Assembly (NCBI GenBank): GCA_017935345.1
Contig: JAGBHU010000044.1
Coordinates: 248,001 to 312,000, forward strand
DNA: 64,000 nucleotides
Direction of reading: 5' to 3'
DNA from: Coprococcus sp.
GTDB lineage: Bacteria; Bacillota; Clostridia; Lachnospirales; Lachnospiraceae
The notes under the pieces: model-generated
What the model was told of the DNA's origin: nothing
What the model saw: the letters and a program-made list of their open reading frames with translations, nothing else
Databases searched by the model: none
In this document: positions 36,107 through 45,868 of the stretch, piece by piece
How the letters are laid out: every line of letters begins with the position of its first letter
How positions within the stretch are numbered: the first letter of the stretch is position 1
Made by a program: the position numbers and the translations under genes

Positions 36107-38143
36107 TTGGACTTATTTTCGATTCTCACATTACTCGGTGGTGTAGGTTTATTCCTTTATGGTATGAACCTGATGGGTGCATCATTAAAAAATCTGGCAG
36201 GCGGCAGTCTTGAAAAAATTCTTGAAAAGCTGACTACCGGAAAAAGCAAAGCCACAGGAGCTATTAAAGGATTTTCACTGGGAACAGCTGTAACAGCAAT
36301 TATTCAGAGTTCAGCGGCTACCACAATTATGCTTATCGGATTTGTAAATGCCGGTATTATGAAGCTTAGTCAGGCGATTCCTGTCGTATTTGGCGCCAAT
36401 TTAGGTAGTACAGCTACAGCACAGATATTGAGACTGGGTGATTTAGGTGAAAAGAATATTTTTATAAAACTGCTGAAGCCTTCATCCTTTGCCCCTATTC
36501 TGATCTGTATCGGTGCCTTTATCATTTTGTTTTCCAAGAAAAAGAAACAGAAAGATATTGCCGGAATTCTTGTAGGTCTTGGTGTATTATTTTTTGGTAT
36601 GACTACCATGGAAGGTGTTTTTGCACCGCTCAAGGAATCCGCAAAATTCCAGGAACTGTTTACATCATTTAATAATCCGATATTGGGTATCTTTATCGGA
36701 CTTGCTCTTACCGCCGTAATACAGAGCTCCTCTGCATCAGTCGGTATATTGCAGGCAATTTCTTCTACAGGAGTTGTTACATACGGAACTGCCATACCGA
36801 TTATTATCGGTCAGAATATTGGAAAATGCATGACTATCCTTTTGGGAAGTATCGGTGCAAACAAGAAAGCAAAACGTGTTTCAATGTCATATCTTTTATT
36901 TAATATATTTGGAGCAGTTTTCTTTATTATCATGATATATGGGCTTCAGATGTTTATTGCTTTTCCATTTATGGAAAAGGTAATAAACCGTGGCGGTATC
37001 GCTGATTTACATTTGTTATTCAACCTGATAACAGGCGTAATCCTTCTGCCATTTTCAAGCTTTATGGCAAATATTACAGGTAAGATATTTAAGGATGACG
37101 GGGAATCTAAAATTGATAAAGAGCTTGCCACCCTTGATACCAGACTTCTTGATACCCCTAATATTGCTATCACACAATGTCGAAAGGTTATGTATTCCAT
37201 GACAGATGCCATCAAGGAAAACTTTGATATAGGCTGCAGACTTCTTACTGAATACAATGAAACGGATGCTGCTGTTCTTCTTGAAAACGAAGAATTTATA
37301 GACAAATGTGAAAGTGCACTGAATTCATATCTGCTGAAGATAACCTCAAAAGCACTTACCAAACCTGACAGACGGCTGGCATCGGAGCTGTTAAACAGTA
37401 TCAGTGATTTGGAGCGTATCGGAGACCACTGTGAGACGCTTCTGAATACGGCACGTAATATCGAGGATGAAAAGATTACTTTCTCTGAACAGGGAAGCAA
37501 CGAAATTCATATCGCCCTCAGTGCAACTGCAAATATTATTGATACTACCTTTAACGCCTTTAAAAATGATGATTTGCAGGCAGTATCCCGAATAGAACCG
37601 CTTGCACAGACCATTAATGAGGTTAAAGAAATCATAAAAGACCATCATGTAATCCGACTGCAGACAGGTGAATGTGGCATAGCCGGCGGATTTGCACTGG
37701 TTGATATCCTTACAAGCCTTGAAAGAATCGGCAGTCATTGTTCGAATATTGCTCTCCACATAGCCAAGAAGCTGAGCACGGAGCATATTGACGAAATGCA
37801 TGGACATATCTATACAAACGGATATAAAACCTCAGAGGAATATAAAGCACTTTACTGCTATTATGTTTCGCTCTACTCCACGCCTATTACCGAAGCATAC
37901 GGAAATAAGATTCAGGAAATCGAAACAAAAATTACCGACAAGGTAAAAGAAACAAATGCAAACGATGAAAAAAACAAAGCGGATAAATCTGCATCAGAAA
38001 AGCATAAGTCTGATGTGAAAAATTCTGACGACGAAAATAAGTCCAAAACAGAAAAAATAAAAGAACACGTAAAAGAAAAAGTTAAGGATAAAGCAAAAGA
38101 GAAAGACAAAGAGAAATCCAAAAAGAATACAAAGAAAAAATAA
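36107..38143 (+). CDS. Na+/Pi cotransporter family protein with C-terminal PhoU-like domain
   Basis: Sodium-dependent phosphate transporter of the NptA/YjbB type. The 678 residues hold two inverted membrane repeats, each with the QSS signature (TAIIQSSAATTIMLIG and TAVIQSSSASVGILQA). A cytoplasmic PhoU-like helical domain follows (about residues 345-560; SDLERIGDHCETLLNTA and TSLERIGSHCSNIAL). The last 65 residues are a highly charged Lys/Glu/Asp tail. The start is TTG at 36107, with AGGAGG eight bases upstream; a longer frame from 36026 lacks a ribosome site. It may import phosphate or export it, as proposed for YjbB. Confidence 0.9.
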   Translation: MDLFSILTLLGGVGLFLYGMNLMGASLKNLAGGSLEKILEKLTTGKSKATGAIKGFSLGTAVTAIIQSSAATTIMLIGFVNAGIMKLSQAIPVVFGANLGSTATAQILRLGDLGEKNIFIKLLKPSSFAPILICIGAFIILFSKKKKQKDIAGILVGLGVLFFGMTTMEGVFAPLKESAKFQELFTSFNNPILGIFIGLALTAVIQSSSASVGILQAISSTGVVTYGTAIPIIIGQNIGKCMTILLGSIGANKKAKRVSMSYLLFNIFGAVFFIIMIYGLQMFIAFPFMEKVINRGGIADLHLLFNLITGVILLPFSSFMANITGKIFKDDGESKIDKELATLDTRLLDTPNIAITQCRKVMYSMTDAIKENFDIGCRLLTEYNETDAAVLLENEEFIDKCESALNSYLLKITSKALTKPDRRLASELLNSISDLERIGDHCETLLNTARNIEDEKITFSEQGSNEIHIALSATANIIDTTFNAFKNDDLQAVSRIEPLAQTINEVKEIIKDHHVIRLQTGECGIAGGFALVDILTSLERIGSHCSNIALHIAKKLSTEHIDEMHGHIYTNGYKTSEEYKALYCYYVSLYSTPITEAYGNKIQEIETKITDKVKETNANDEKNKADKSASEKHKSDVKNSDDENKSKTEKIKEHVKEKVKDKAKEKDKEKSKKNTKKK

Positions 38144-38196
38144 ATGATGATCCTGAAATAATAAATGGATAAAACAAAATGGATAAAACACAAAAC

Positions 38197-38234
38197 AGGC
38201 TGTCCTATCGTGGACAGCCTAATCTTTTGTTTTC
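38197..38234. terminator. Bidirectional intrinsic terminator between the Na/Pi gene and thiN
   Basis: AGGCTGTCC (38197-38205) and GGACAGCCT (38212-38220) form a perfect 9-bp stem. On the plus strand it is followed by AATCTTTTGTTTTC; on the minus strand by GTTTTGTGTTTTATCC. It therefore serves the convergent genes on both sides. Confidence 0.85.
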
Positions 38235-38869
38235 TAATCTTTTGTTTCAAATAATATCAAATAACCGTCTTTCATGGTTATATCAGCATAATCCGATAAT
38301 ATTGAATTGCTTACACCAAGACTTGTTCCGGATTCAAGACAGATATCCTCTCCGTCATATTCAAAGCCCTTCAGGGCTACATGATATACAGCTCCGTCAT
38401 ATGGCAGCAGAGATATATACGGATATTCGCTTTTAAACACTCTTGTATCCCTATTAATCATGGAAATTCTATTATGTGCATCTATAATATATGCTTCTAT
38501 CTCCTTATCAACACATTTTTTCAGCAAACCGACATTGGAAATGACGTGGTCATATCTTGTTCCCGTAGCACCAAGCAAAATGATACGGGATGCATCATGC
38601 TCTATCGCATAGGTAATTGCATACTCTGTATCGGTATCATCCTTATGAGGATTTAGCGTAATGAAGTCACAGCACGTTTTATACATCCTTACAATCTTGT
38701 CATCTGCCGAATCGAAATCTCCCACAACAAGATTGGGTTGTATTCCCAGCATATGACATGCTTCAATGCCTTTATCTACAGCAATGATACCATCAAAGGA
38801 ATATGCCGAAAGTGTATTCTGCATTACCTGCTGCTCCACCGTACCACCGGATATAATCAAATACGTCAC
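38234..38869 (-). CDS. thiN: Thiamine diphosphokinase
   Basis: Transfers pyrophosphate from ATP to thiamine. The 211 residues start MTYLIISGGTVEQQ and contain GIIAVDKGIEACHMLGIQPN, LVVGDFDSAD (metal-binding DFDS), PHKDDTDTEYA and ILLGATGTRYDHVISN, all typical of the family. It ends the prkC-rsgA-rpe-thiN series, a common Firmicutes arrangement, 90 bases after rpe. No TPP riboswitch is seen upstream. Confidence 0.95.
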   Translation of the reverse strand: MTYLIISGGTVEQQVMQNTLSAYSFDGIIAVDKGIEACHMLGIQPNLVVGDFDSADDKIVRMYKTCCDFITLNPHKDDTDTEYAITYAIEHDASRIILLGATGTRYDHVISNVGLLKKCVDKEIEAYIIDAHNRISMINRDTRVFKSEYPYISLLPYDGAVYHVALKGFEYDGEDICLESGTSLGVSNSILSDYADITMKDGYLILFETKD

Positions 38870-38959
38870 TTTGTCGCTCCTCCTTCAATATCCGTAAGCC
38901 TGATTAGCTTCTATAATACATGTTTATATTTATAAAAATTTTACTGCCTTTCAGCTTTG

Positions 38960-39619
38960 TTACTCATACTTCTTGAACACATCAAGAAAAGATTTCACAT
39001 TGGAAGCAGGCTCTCCGCTAAATATGGCAGAACCGGCAACAATTACATTTGCTCCTGCTTCTATAACCTCCGAAACATTTTTCAGATTAATGCCTCCGTC
39101 AACCTGTATGTCAATATCAAGACCTCTGTCTTCAATCATCTTTCTCATATCCTGTATCTTCCGGATGGATGACGGAATAAACGACTGTCCCGAAAATCCC
39201 GGATTAACACTCATAATCAGTACCATATCAAGCTCAGGAAGGATATAATCCAATACAGATAATGGTGTAGACGGATTCAGTGCAACGCCTGCCTTCATAC
39301 CCAGCTCCTTAATTCTCATAACGGTTCTGTGCAAATGCTTACAGCTCTCTGCATGTACCGTTACAATATCAGCTCCGCATGCTTTATAATCGTCCAGATA
39401 TCTGTCAGGCTCTTCTATCATCAAATGTACATCAAAAATCCTGTCTGTTGTCTTTCTGATGCACTTTATGACAGGCGGCCCAAAAGAAATATTGGGAACA
39501 AATGCGCCATCCATAACATCCAAATGGATATACTGTGCTCCCGCATAATCGATAGCCTGTACATTTTCGGCTATATTACTGAAATCTACCGACAATAATG
39601 ATGGTGAAAGTATCAACAT
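38960..39619 (-). CDS. rpe: Ribulose-phosphate 3-epimerase
   Basis: Interconverts ribulose 5-phosphate and xylulose 5-phosphate in the pentose phosphate pathway. The 219-residue TIM barrel contains [50 protein letters not shown]-type [15 protein letters not shown] and [12 protein letters not shown], with the catalytic Asp residues in LDVMDG and VDGGI. It begins one base after rsgA ends. Confidence 0.97.
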   Translation of the reverse strand: MLILSPSLLSVDFSNIAENVQAIDYAGAQYIHLDVMDGAFVPNISFGPPVIKCIRKTTDRIFDVHLMIEEPDRYLDDYKACGADIVTVHAESCKHLHRTVMRIKELGMKAGVALNPSTPLSVLDYILPELDMVLIMSVNPGFSGQSFIPSSIRKIQDMRKMIEDRGLDIDIQVDGGINLKNVSEVIEAGANVIVAGSAIFSGEPASNVKSFLDVFKKYE

Positions 39620-39620
39620 A

Positions 39621-40499
39621 TTACCATTTCCTCTTTTCTCTTAAATCGTTATACAACATAACATAATTATCGTAACGTATTTTACTGATTTCGCCCTTTT
39701 CAACCGCTTCTTTTACAAGACAGCCCGGCTCACTGATGTGATTACACATATGAAACCTGCATTTTCCTGTATATACGGCAATCTCAGGGAAAAACTCCTT
39801 TAGCTCGTCACATTCTATGGAATCTATATACAAGGAACTAAAACCCGGCGTGTCCATAATATAGGTATCTTCTCTGATACATATCAGCTCCGAATGTCTG
39901 GTCGTATGCTTACCACGTCTGATTTTCTCGCTGATATCCCCCGTCTTGGCCATTGTGTCCGGTTTTATGGCATTTAACGTAGATGATTTTCCTACCCCCG
40001 AAGGTCCTGCAAATACTGTTGTCCTGCCTTGCAATATATCGTTAAGGGCTTCTACTCCAATGTCATTTCCTGCACTGATATAAATAACCTTGTATCCGCT
40101 TTTCTCATAGGATGCACATGCTTCTTTATATTTCTCAAAACCGGCTAAATCAATTTTATTAAAGCAAATCACCGTATCGACTTCCGCCTGCTCCATACTG
40201 ACAAGAAATCTGTCTAACAAATTGAAATTCGGTTCCGGATCTGAAACCGCAAATATAATAACGGTCTGATTGACATTTGCCACAGCAGGTCTTATTAAAG
40301 AGTTAAATCTAGGCAATATCTCTGCGATATTACCTAGATTATTCATCTCATCAAGCACTTCAATTTTTACGTTATCCCCTACAAGAGGTTTTATTTTCTT
40401 ATTACGAAAAATTCCTTTGGCACGGCACTCATATTCACGTCCATCTTCCGCATGAACATAATAGAAGCCACCAATGCCTTTCACAATCTTTCCATTCAT
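39621..40499 (-). CDS. rsgA: Ribosome small subunit-dependent GTPase RsgA
   Basis: Circularly permuted GTPase that checks late 30S assembly. The 292 residues have an N-terminal OB fold and the permuted motif order G4 [10 protein letters not shown]1 [10 protein letters not shown], then G3 [11 protein letters not shown]-terminal zinc knuckle follows with Cys and His residues in [14 protein letters not shown]. It sits between the PASTA kinase and rpe, its usual neighbours. Confidence 0.97.
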   Translation of the reverse strand: MNGKIVKGIGGFYYVHAEDGREYECRAKGIFRNKKIKPLVGDNVKIEVLDEMNNLGNIAEILPRFNSLIRPAVANVNQTVIIFAVSDPEPNFNLLDRFLVSMEQAEVDTVICFNKIDLAGFEKYKEACASYEKSGYKVIYISAGNDIGVEALNDILQGRTTVFAGPSGVGKSSTLNAIKPDTMAKTGDISEKIRRGKHTTRHSELICIREDTYIMDTPGFSSLYIDSIECDELKEFFPEIAVYTGKCRFHMCNHISEPGCLVKEAVEKGEISKIRYDNYVMLYNDLREKRKW

Positions 40500-40508
40500 A
40501 TATGACTG

Positions 40509-42716
40509 CTACTCCTGTGCAAATGTTGCCGATATTCCACCGGTATTAAAGCTCGATGTTACATCGATTCCGTCACTGTCGGATATAACGATGCTAAATG
40601 AACCACTATTTGTTGTAAGTCCCGTTATAGCCTGTGCTCCGCTGATATCAAGCGGGAATGAATCCACACCTGCCGCACCGCTGTATATCGAGTACGATTT
40701 GCCATCTACAGTATAGGATATCTCTACCTTTACATTTCCAAAGGTATCAAAATCATAATCTATATTTGTTATGGAACCGGAGAAGGTTGCCGAATAAGTA
40801 TGGCTTTCTTTGCCCTTGCTTATAACATATGATATCGTACTTCCTTCCTCAACCTGGGAATTTGCTTCGATATCCTGACTGATGACCTGACCTTCCGGCA
40901 CTTCATCATCATAGTCATAAGATGGGTTTCCGACAAGCTTCGCCTCAGTTAATGCTGCTGCCGCATCTTCTTCTGACAGACCGACTAACTTCGGAACCGT
41001 AGCAGGAACCGACTCCTTACCGTTGCTTACGATAATCTTAACGGTTGTACCCCGTGCTACTTCTGAATTTGCTGCCGGCTCCTGTGATATGACATAGTCT
41101 TTTTCTACCGTATCATCATATTCATAGCCATGCGTTACCTCAAGACCTGCTTCGTTAAGAAGTGTTACTGCCTGTGCATCGGTATAATTACGCACATCCG
41201 GAACGATTGTCATTTCCTTTCCGGAGGAAATCGTGATTGTAATCTTTTCATCTGCGGCAATACTCTTTCCTTCCTCTATGCTCTGTTCGATTACATAGCC
41301 TTCTTCTACGGTATTGTCATTTCTCTCGACAAACACGTAGTTTGTAAAACCGTTTTTCTTCATCTGCTCTTCAGCAGCTGTTTTATAAAGACCGACAACA
41401 TTGACCATCGGTATCATTTCTTCGTCCGATGTATTCTCTGAACTGTCTGTAGAAACTTCTGTCTTCGGCTTTTTGTCATCACCGCCGCTTCCAAATAAGT
41501 TCCAGCCTGCAATCTTACCAATAAGGAATATAATCAATATTGCCACAATGACTACAAGGGCAACACTGGATATCATAATAATCTTCTTCAGTTTCGGATC
41601 TAACTCATCGTCATCATCACTCATCTGTCTTGAAGCCGGTGTTGTCTCGATTTCTTCATCGTCATACTCATATTCATCATCCTCATCCTCAGGGAATAAA
41701 TCATCTATGGCTGACGGCTTCATAACAGGCATATTGATACGTGACTCGGCTCTTGAATCAAGCGGCGTTACCTTTGGCTGTTCCGCAGCCGGTGTATTTA
41801 ACTGTCTTCCCTGCTTGATAGCCTGCATCTCTTCCTGTGTCATCTTCACCGTCGGAGAATTTGTTACAACAGGAGGAACTACGATACAATCTATATTCGG
41901 GTTTTCTTTTACACGCTTTAAATCTGCAATCAGTGCATTTGCTGTCAGATATCTTCTCTCAGGCTTTTTCTGCGTACATTTTAAAATAACCTTTTCAAGA
42001 CTTGTCGGTATATCAGGGTAATATTCCCTCGGAGATACCATCTCACCCTGTATATGCATCAGCGCAATGGCAACATTGTTTTCTCCTTCAAACGGTACAT
42101 GTCCTGTAACCATTTCATACATGGTGATACCAAGCGAATAAATATCACTTCTTTCATCACTGTATCCGCCTCTTGCCTGCTCAGGTGAAATATAATGTAC
42201 ACTTCCCATCGCATTTGATGTCATTGTATTTGAAGATGCCGCCCTTGCAATACCAAAGTCAGTAACCTTCAGACTGCCGTTTTTTGATACTATAATATTT
42301 TGGGGTTTGATATCCCTGTGAATGGTATGGTTTTCATGGGCTACCTCAAGTCCCTGTGCAATCTGTATCGCAAAATCAATAGCCTGATTGGACTCTATTC
42401 TTCCATGCTTCTGTATATATTCTTTCAGTGTTATTCCTTCTACAAGCTCCATAACAATATAGTAAATACCGTTATCTTCTCCTACATCGTATACATTTAC
42501 AATATTTGGATGAGAAAGTCCCGCTGCAGACTGAGCCTCAATTCTGAATTTTGTTACAAAATTTACATCTGAGCTAAACTCCGGCTTTAAAACCTTAATG
42601 GCTACAAATCTGTTCAGTACATGGCACTTTGCTTTATATACCTCCGACATACCACCCGAACCAACGGTTTCAATGATTTCATAACGATCACTTAACATCA
42701 TTCCTGGATTAAGCAT
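40509..42716 (-). CDS. prkC: PASTA-domain serine/threonine protein kinase (PrkC/StkP type)
   Basis: Membrane kinase that senses wall fragments and adjusts growth, division and germination in Firmicutes. The 735 residues hold a cytoplasmic kinase domain (11-270): glycine loop VGSGGMSEVY, Lys41, HRDIKPQN (133-140) and DFGIA (153-157). An acidic juxtamembrane stretch (341-373) precedes one membrane helix (379-403). Three extracellular PASTA domains follow (about 434-500, 502-568, 571-637). The final 100 residues (640-735) form an extra Ser/Gly/Asp-rich beta-type domain not present in the classical protein. The phosphatase gene lies 12 bases upstream. Confidence 0.97.
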   Translation of the reverse strand: MLNPGMMLSDRYEIIETVGSGGMSEVYKAKCHVLNRFVAIKVLKPEFSSDVNFVTKFRIEAQSAAGLSHPNIVNVYDVGEDNGIYYIVMELVEGITLKEYIQKHGRIESNQAIDFAIQIAQGLEVAHENHTIHRDIKPQNIIVSKNGSLKVTDFGIARAASSNTMTSNAMGSVHYISPEQARGGYSDERSDIYSLGITMYEMVTGHVPFEGENNVAIALMHIQGEMVSPREYYPDIPTSLEKVILKCTQKKPERRYLTANALIADLKRVKENPNIDCIVVPPVVTNSPTVKMTQEEMQAIKQGRQLNTPAAEQPKVTPLDSRAESRINMPVMKPSAIDDLFPEDEDDEYEYDDEEIETTPASRQMSDDDDELDPKLKKIIMISSVALVVIVAILIIFLIGKIAGWNLFGSGGDDKKPKTEVSTDSSENTSDEEMIPMVNVVGLYKTAAEEQMKKNGFTNYVFVERNDNTVEEGYVIEQSIEEGKSIAADEKITITISSGKEMTIVPDVRNYTDAQAVTLLNEAGLEVTHGYEYDDTVEKDYVISQEPAANSEVARGTTVKIIVSNGKESVPATVPKLVGLSEEDAAAALTEAKLVGNPSYDYDDEVPEGQVISQDIEANSQVEEGSTISYVISKGKESHTYSATFSGSITNIDYDFDTFGNVKVEISYTVDGKSYSIYSGAAGVDSFPLDISGAQAITGLTTNSGSFSIVISDSDGIDVTSSFNTGGISATFAQE

Positions 42717-42728
42717 AATTTACTCCTC

Positions 42729-43451
42729 TCAATCTATAGCAGCAAGCACTACTGATATATTATCTTTTCCGCCGTAATAATTTGCCCTGTCTATCAGCTT
42801 ATCTACTGCATCTTTCAGTACCTCACATTCTCCTACGATATCCTTGATTTCATCGTCTTCAATCATATTGGACAATCCGTCAGAGCAAAGAAGGAATTTA
42901 TCTTCTGAAGTTAATTCAATTTCAAAAAAGTCAGGTACAACCTCCTCGGCAATACCCATCGCACGGGTAATAATATTCTTTTCAGGATGATTTCTGCCTT
43001 TATTTCGGTCAAGCTGTCCGGTTCTGATTAGCTCTTCTACCAATGAATGGTCCAATGTAACCTGCCTTATCGTATTATTGATAAGATAAAGTCTGCTGTC
43101 GCCGATATTTGCAACGTACATGGTTCCTTCGTCAACCACAGCCGCCACAAATGTCGTACCCATTCCGCTGTAATCCTCATTTTCCCTTGACATCTTCAGA
43201 ACCTTGTCATTTGCATATATAATAGCCCTTTTCATTACCGAAACGGGATTGGAAATCGTACTTTCCTTTACATATTCGGTTACACTCTCAATTACTGTTC
43301 TTGATGCAACATCGCCTGCCTTATGTCCGCCCATTCCGTCTGCTACAATATAAAGATTTGGCAACGGTCCAATCGGCTCATCAGTAAAAAAAATGCAGTC
43401 CTGATTCATGGTACGTTTCTTACCTACATCTGTTTTTCCGCAAGATTTCAT
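42729..43451 (-). CDS. prpC: PP2C-family protein phosphatase (PrpC/Stp)
   Basis: Mn-dependent phosphatase that reverses PrkC phosphorylation. The 240 residues contain GKTDVGKKRTMNQDCIFF, VADGMGGHKAGDVAS, GMGTTFVAAVV, NIGDSRLYLI, LLCSDGLSNMIED and the terminal GGKDNISVVLA, covering the PP2C metal-ligand motifs. The start has AGGAGG six bases upstream. It lies between rlmN and the kinase gene, the standard order. Confidence 0.97.
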   Translation of the reverse strand: MKSCGKTDVGKKRTMNQDCIFFTDEPIGPLPNLYIVADGMGGHKAGDVASRTVIESVTEYVKESTISNPVSVMKRAIIYANDKVLKMSRENEDYSGMGTTFVAAVVDEGTMYVANIGDSRLYLINNTIRQVTLDHSLVEELIRTGQLDRNKGRNHPEKNIITRAMGIAEEVVPDFFEIELTSEDKFLLCSDGLSNMIEDDEIKDIVGECEVLKDAVDKLIDRANYYGGKDNISVVLAAID

Positions 43452-43465
43452 CTATATCCTCCTAT

Positions 43466-44515
43466 CTAAAGAGAATTTTTTACTTCTTCATATTTACGTC
43501 GAAGCTGACCACAGGCAGCATCTATATCCCTGCCCATACTCCTTCTAATAGTAACATTTATTTGATTTTTTTCAAGTATATATTTGAATTTTTCAATTGA
43601 ATCCTCGCTGGAACGACAATATTCGCGCTCTTTTATCGGATTAACGGGAATAAGGTTTACATGACAATTTTTTCCTTTTATCAGACCTGCGAGTCTGGCA
43701 GCATGCTCAGAACTGTCATTTTCACCCATTACAAGTGAATACTCAAATGTAACTCTTCTGCCTGTTTTCTCAAAATAATAATCACAGGCATCAAGGCACT
43801 CCTCTATCGTATATTGATTCGCTATTGGCATAAGCTTCTTTCTTGCCGCATCATCGGATGCATGAAGCGAAAGTGCGAATGTAATGGAAAGCTTTTCATC
43901 TGCCAGCTTTTTGATTTCCGGAACAAGTCCACAGCTTGATACGGTTATGTTTCTCTGGCTTATGTTCAGTCCCTGCTCACTGTTTAAAAGTCTTATAAAT
44001 CTTATCAGGTTCTCATAATTATCAAGGGGTTCTCCTGTTCCCATAACCACGACATTGGATACACGTTCTCCTGTTATCTTCTGGATGCTGTATATCTGTG
44101 ACAGCATCTCTCCCGCCGACAGGTTCCTGACAAGTCCTCCTATCGTGGAAGCACAGAAACGGCAGCCCATACGACAGCCTACCTGTGATGATATACATAC
44201 GGAATTTCCATGCTTATATTTCATCAAAACACTCTCGATTACATTTCCGTCATATAATCGAAAGAGAAATTTATTTGTTCCGTCCTCTTTGGATATCAGT
44301 CTTGTGACCTGTGATATCCTTCTAAAATTTGTTCTCAGCTTTTCTCTTAAGGAAACCGGTATATTGGTCATTTCATCTACATCTGATATCAATTTTTGAT
44401 GTATCCACCCATAGATCTGTTTTGCGCGAAACGCAGGCGCACTCATACTTTTTATGTTTGCAGTCAGTTCCTCTATCGTCATGGACGCAATATCAAGCTC
44501 AATATTATCTGTCAT
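43466..44515 (-). CDS. rlmN: Dual-specificity 23S rRNA/tRNA adenine C2-methyltransferase RlmN
   Basis: Radical SAM enzyme that methylates A2503 of 23S rRNA and A37 of some tRNAs. The 349 residues contain the cluster motif CRMGCRFCAS (CxxxCxxC), VVVMGTGEPLDNYENL, RNITVSSCGLVPEI, SLHASDD and the C-terminal catalytic Cys in AACGQLRR. The N-terminal part has FRAKQIYGWIHQK. It lies six bases after rsmB. Confidence 0.98.
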   Translation of the reverse strand: MTDNIELDIASMTIEELTANIKSMSAPAFRAKQIYGWIHQKLISDVDEMTNIPVSLREKLRTNFRRISQVTRLISKEDGTNKFLFRLYDGNVIESVLMKYKHGNSVCISSQVGCRMGCRFCASTIGGLVRNLSAGEMLSQIYSIQKITGERVSNVVVMGTGEPLDNYENLIRFIRLLNSEQGLNISQRNITVSSCGLVPEIKKLADEKLSITFALSLHASDDAARKKLMPIANQYTIEECLDACDYYFEKTGRRVTFEYSLVMGENDSSEHAARLAGLIKGKNCHVNLIPVNPIKEREYCRSSEDSIEKFKYILEKNQINVTIRRSMGRDIDAACGQLRRKYEEVKNSL

Positions 44516-44521
44516 CGTTCT

Positions 44522-45868
44522 TTACCTTCTTACAAATCTGGCTATAAAAAAGCCGTCACTACTGTCTACTCCCTGGAGTAATGTCATATACCCCTTTTCC
44601 GCCTTATTATGAAGAACCTCAGGCATATATGGCACAAGTGAATCCAAAACAAAATGATGATTGTCCGTAAACCATTTGACATTGTCTTCATTTTCCTGTC
44701 TTGTTATGGTACAGGTAGAATATACGAGTACACCTCCCGGCTTAACATATCCTGACGCATTTTCCAGAATATGACGCTGCATTGCTGCCAGCTCCGCAAT
44801 CTTCTCTTTCGTTACATTATATTTGATATCATTTTTTCTGCCCATGATACCGAGGCCTGAGCATGGCAAATCACATAAGACAACATCCATCTTCTCTGTC
44901 AGGTCTTCATCAGGTTTCAGCGCATCATAGACCATAATTTTTATATTGTGATAGCCCATCCGCTCTGCATTTTCTTCGATAAGCTCTGTCTTTTCATCAC
45001 TGATATCCCTTGATAGGACAATTCCACTTTCTCCTGTAAGCTCTGCCGCATACATCGTCTTACCACCGGGAGCTGCACACACATCAAGCACAGTCTGCCC
45101 CTCTTTGATTCCCGCTGCCTTTACCGCCAGGCAGGAGCTTTCATCCTGTACTGCAAAAAAGCCGTCAAAGAAGCCCGGAATTTTTCTGACATAATCATAA
45201 TTTTCTATAATCAGTGAGGTATCATTATATGCGCCGTTTTTAACCCGTATTCCGATATTTTCAAGCTGTTTTTTATATGCTTCTACAGATATACGGTTTG
45301 TATTTACCCTTATGGATGTACCTCTCTTCTCATATCCTGATTCCAGAATGGAAACTACGGTTTCCTCATCATATGTATGAAGCAGAACATCCGCAACTGC
45401 TTCAGAAATTGAATATTTCACGGAATAGTATTTCTCTAAACCGTCACTTCGCTCAGGAAAATGTACATCATCTTTCCTTCTGCAAATAGTTCTTAAAACA
45501 CCGTTTACAAATCCTTTCAGTCCGTTCAGACCTCTTTTTGAAACAAGCTTCACACATTCATTACAGGTAGCCTCCTGCGGAATGGAATCCATATAATATA
45601 TTTCATATACACCCATTCTAAGAACACATCTGATAAGCGGTTTGCACTTATGAACCTTTGTTTTTGAAAACTGATTAATGATATAGTCAAGTCTTATACG
45701 CTGTTCCGTAACACCTTCCGTCATACGGCTGATCAATGACCTGTCCTGCTTGCTCATAAACTGATTCGATGACAAGGCGGTATGAAGAGCCGTATTGGAA
45801 TAAATATTGTGCCTGTCTATATCAAGCAATGTATCTAAAATGATTTCTCTGGGATTTTTCTGCATCAT
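44522..45868 (-). CDS. rsmB: 16S rRNA (cytosine967-C5)-methyltransferase RsmB
   Basis: Methylates C967 of 16S rRNA. The 448 residues have an N-terminal NusB-like RNA-binding domain (REIILDTLLDIDRHNIYSNT) and a C-terminal Rossmann methyltransferase domain. The latter has VLDVCAAPGGKTMYAAEL, LCDLPCSGLGIMGR with one conserved Cys, and VYSTCTITRQENE with the catalytic Cys. It overlaps the end of fmt by four bases (ATGA), indicating coupling. Confidence 0.96.
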   Translation of the reverse strand: MMQKNPREIILDTLLDIDRHNIYSNTALHTALSSNQFMSKQDRSLISRMTEGVTEQRIRLDYIINQFSKTKVHKCKPLIRCVLRMGVYEIYYMDSIPQEATCNECVKLVSKRGLNGLKGFVNGVLRTICRRKDDVHFPERSDGLEKYYSVKYSISEAVADVLLHTYDEETVVSILESGYEKRGTSIRVNTNRISVEAYKKQLENIGIRVKNGAYNDTSLIIENYDYVRKIPGFFDGFFAVQDESSCLAVKAAGIKEGQTVLDVCAAPGGKTMYAAELTGESGIVLSRDISDEKTELIEENAERMGYHNIKIMVYDALKPDEDLTEKMDVVLCDLPCSGLGIMGRKNDIKYNVTKEKIAELAAMQRHILENASGYVKPGGVLVYSTCTITRQENEDNVKWFTDNHHFVLDSLVPYMPEVLHNKAEKGYMTLLQGVDSSDGFFIARFVRR

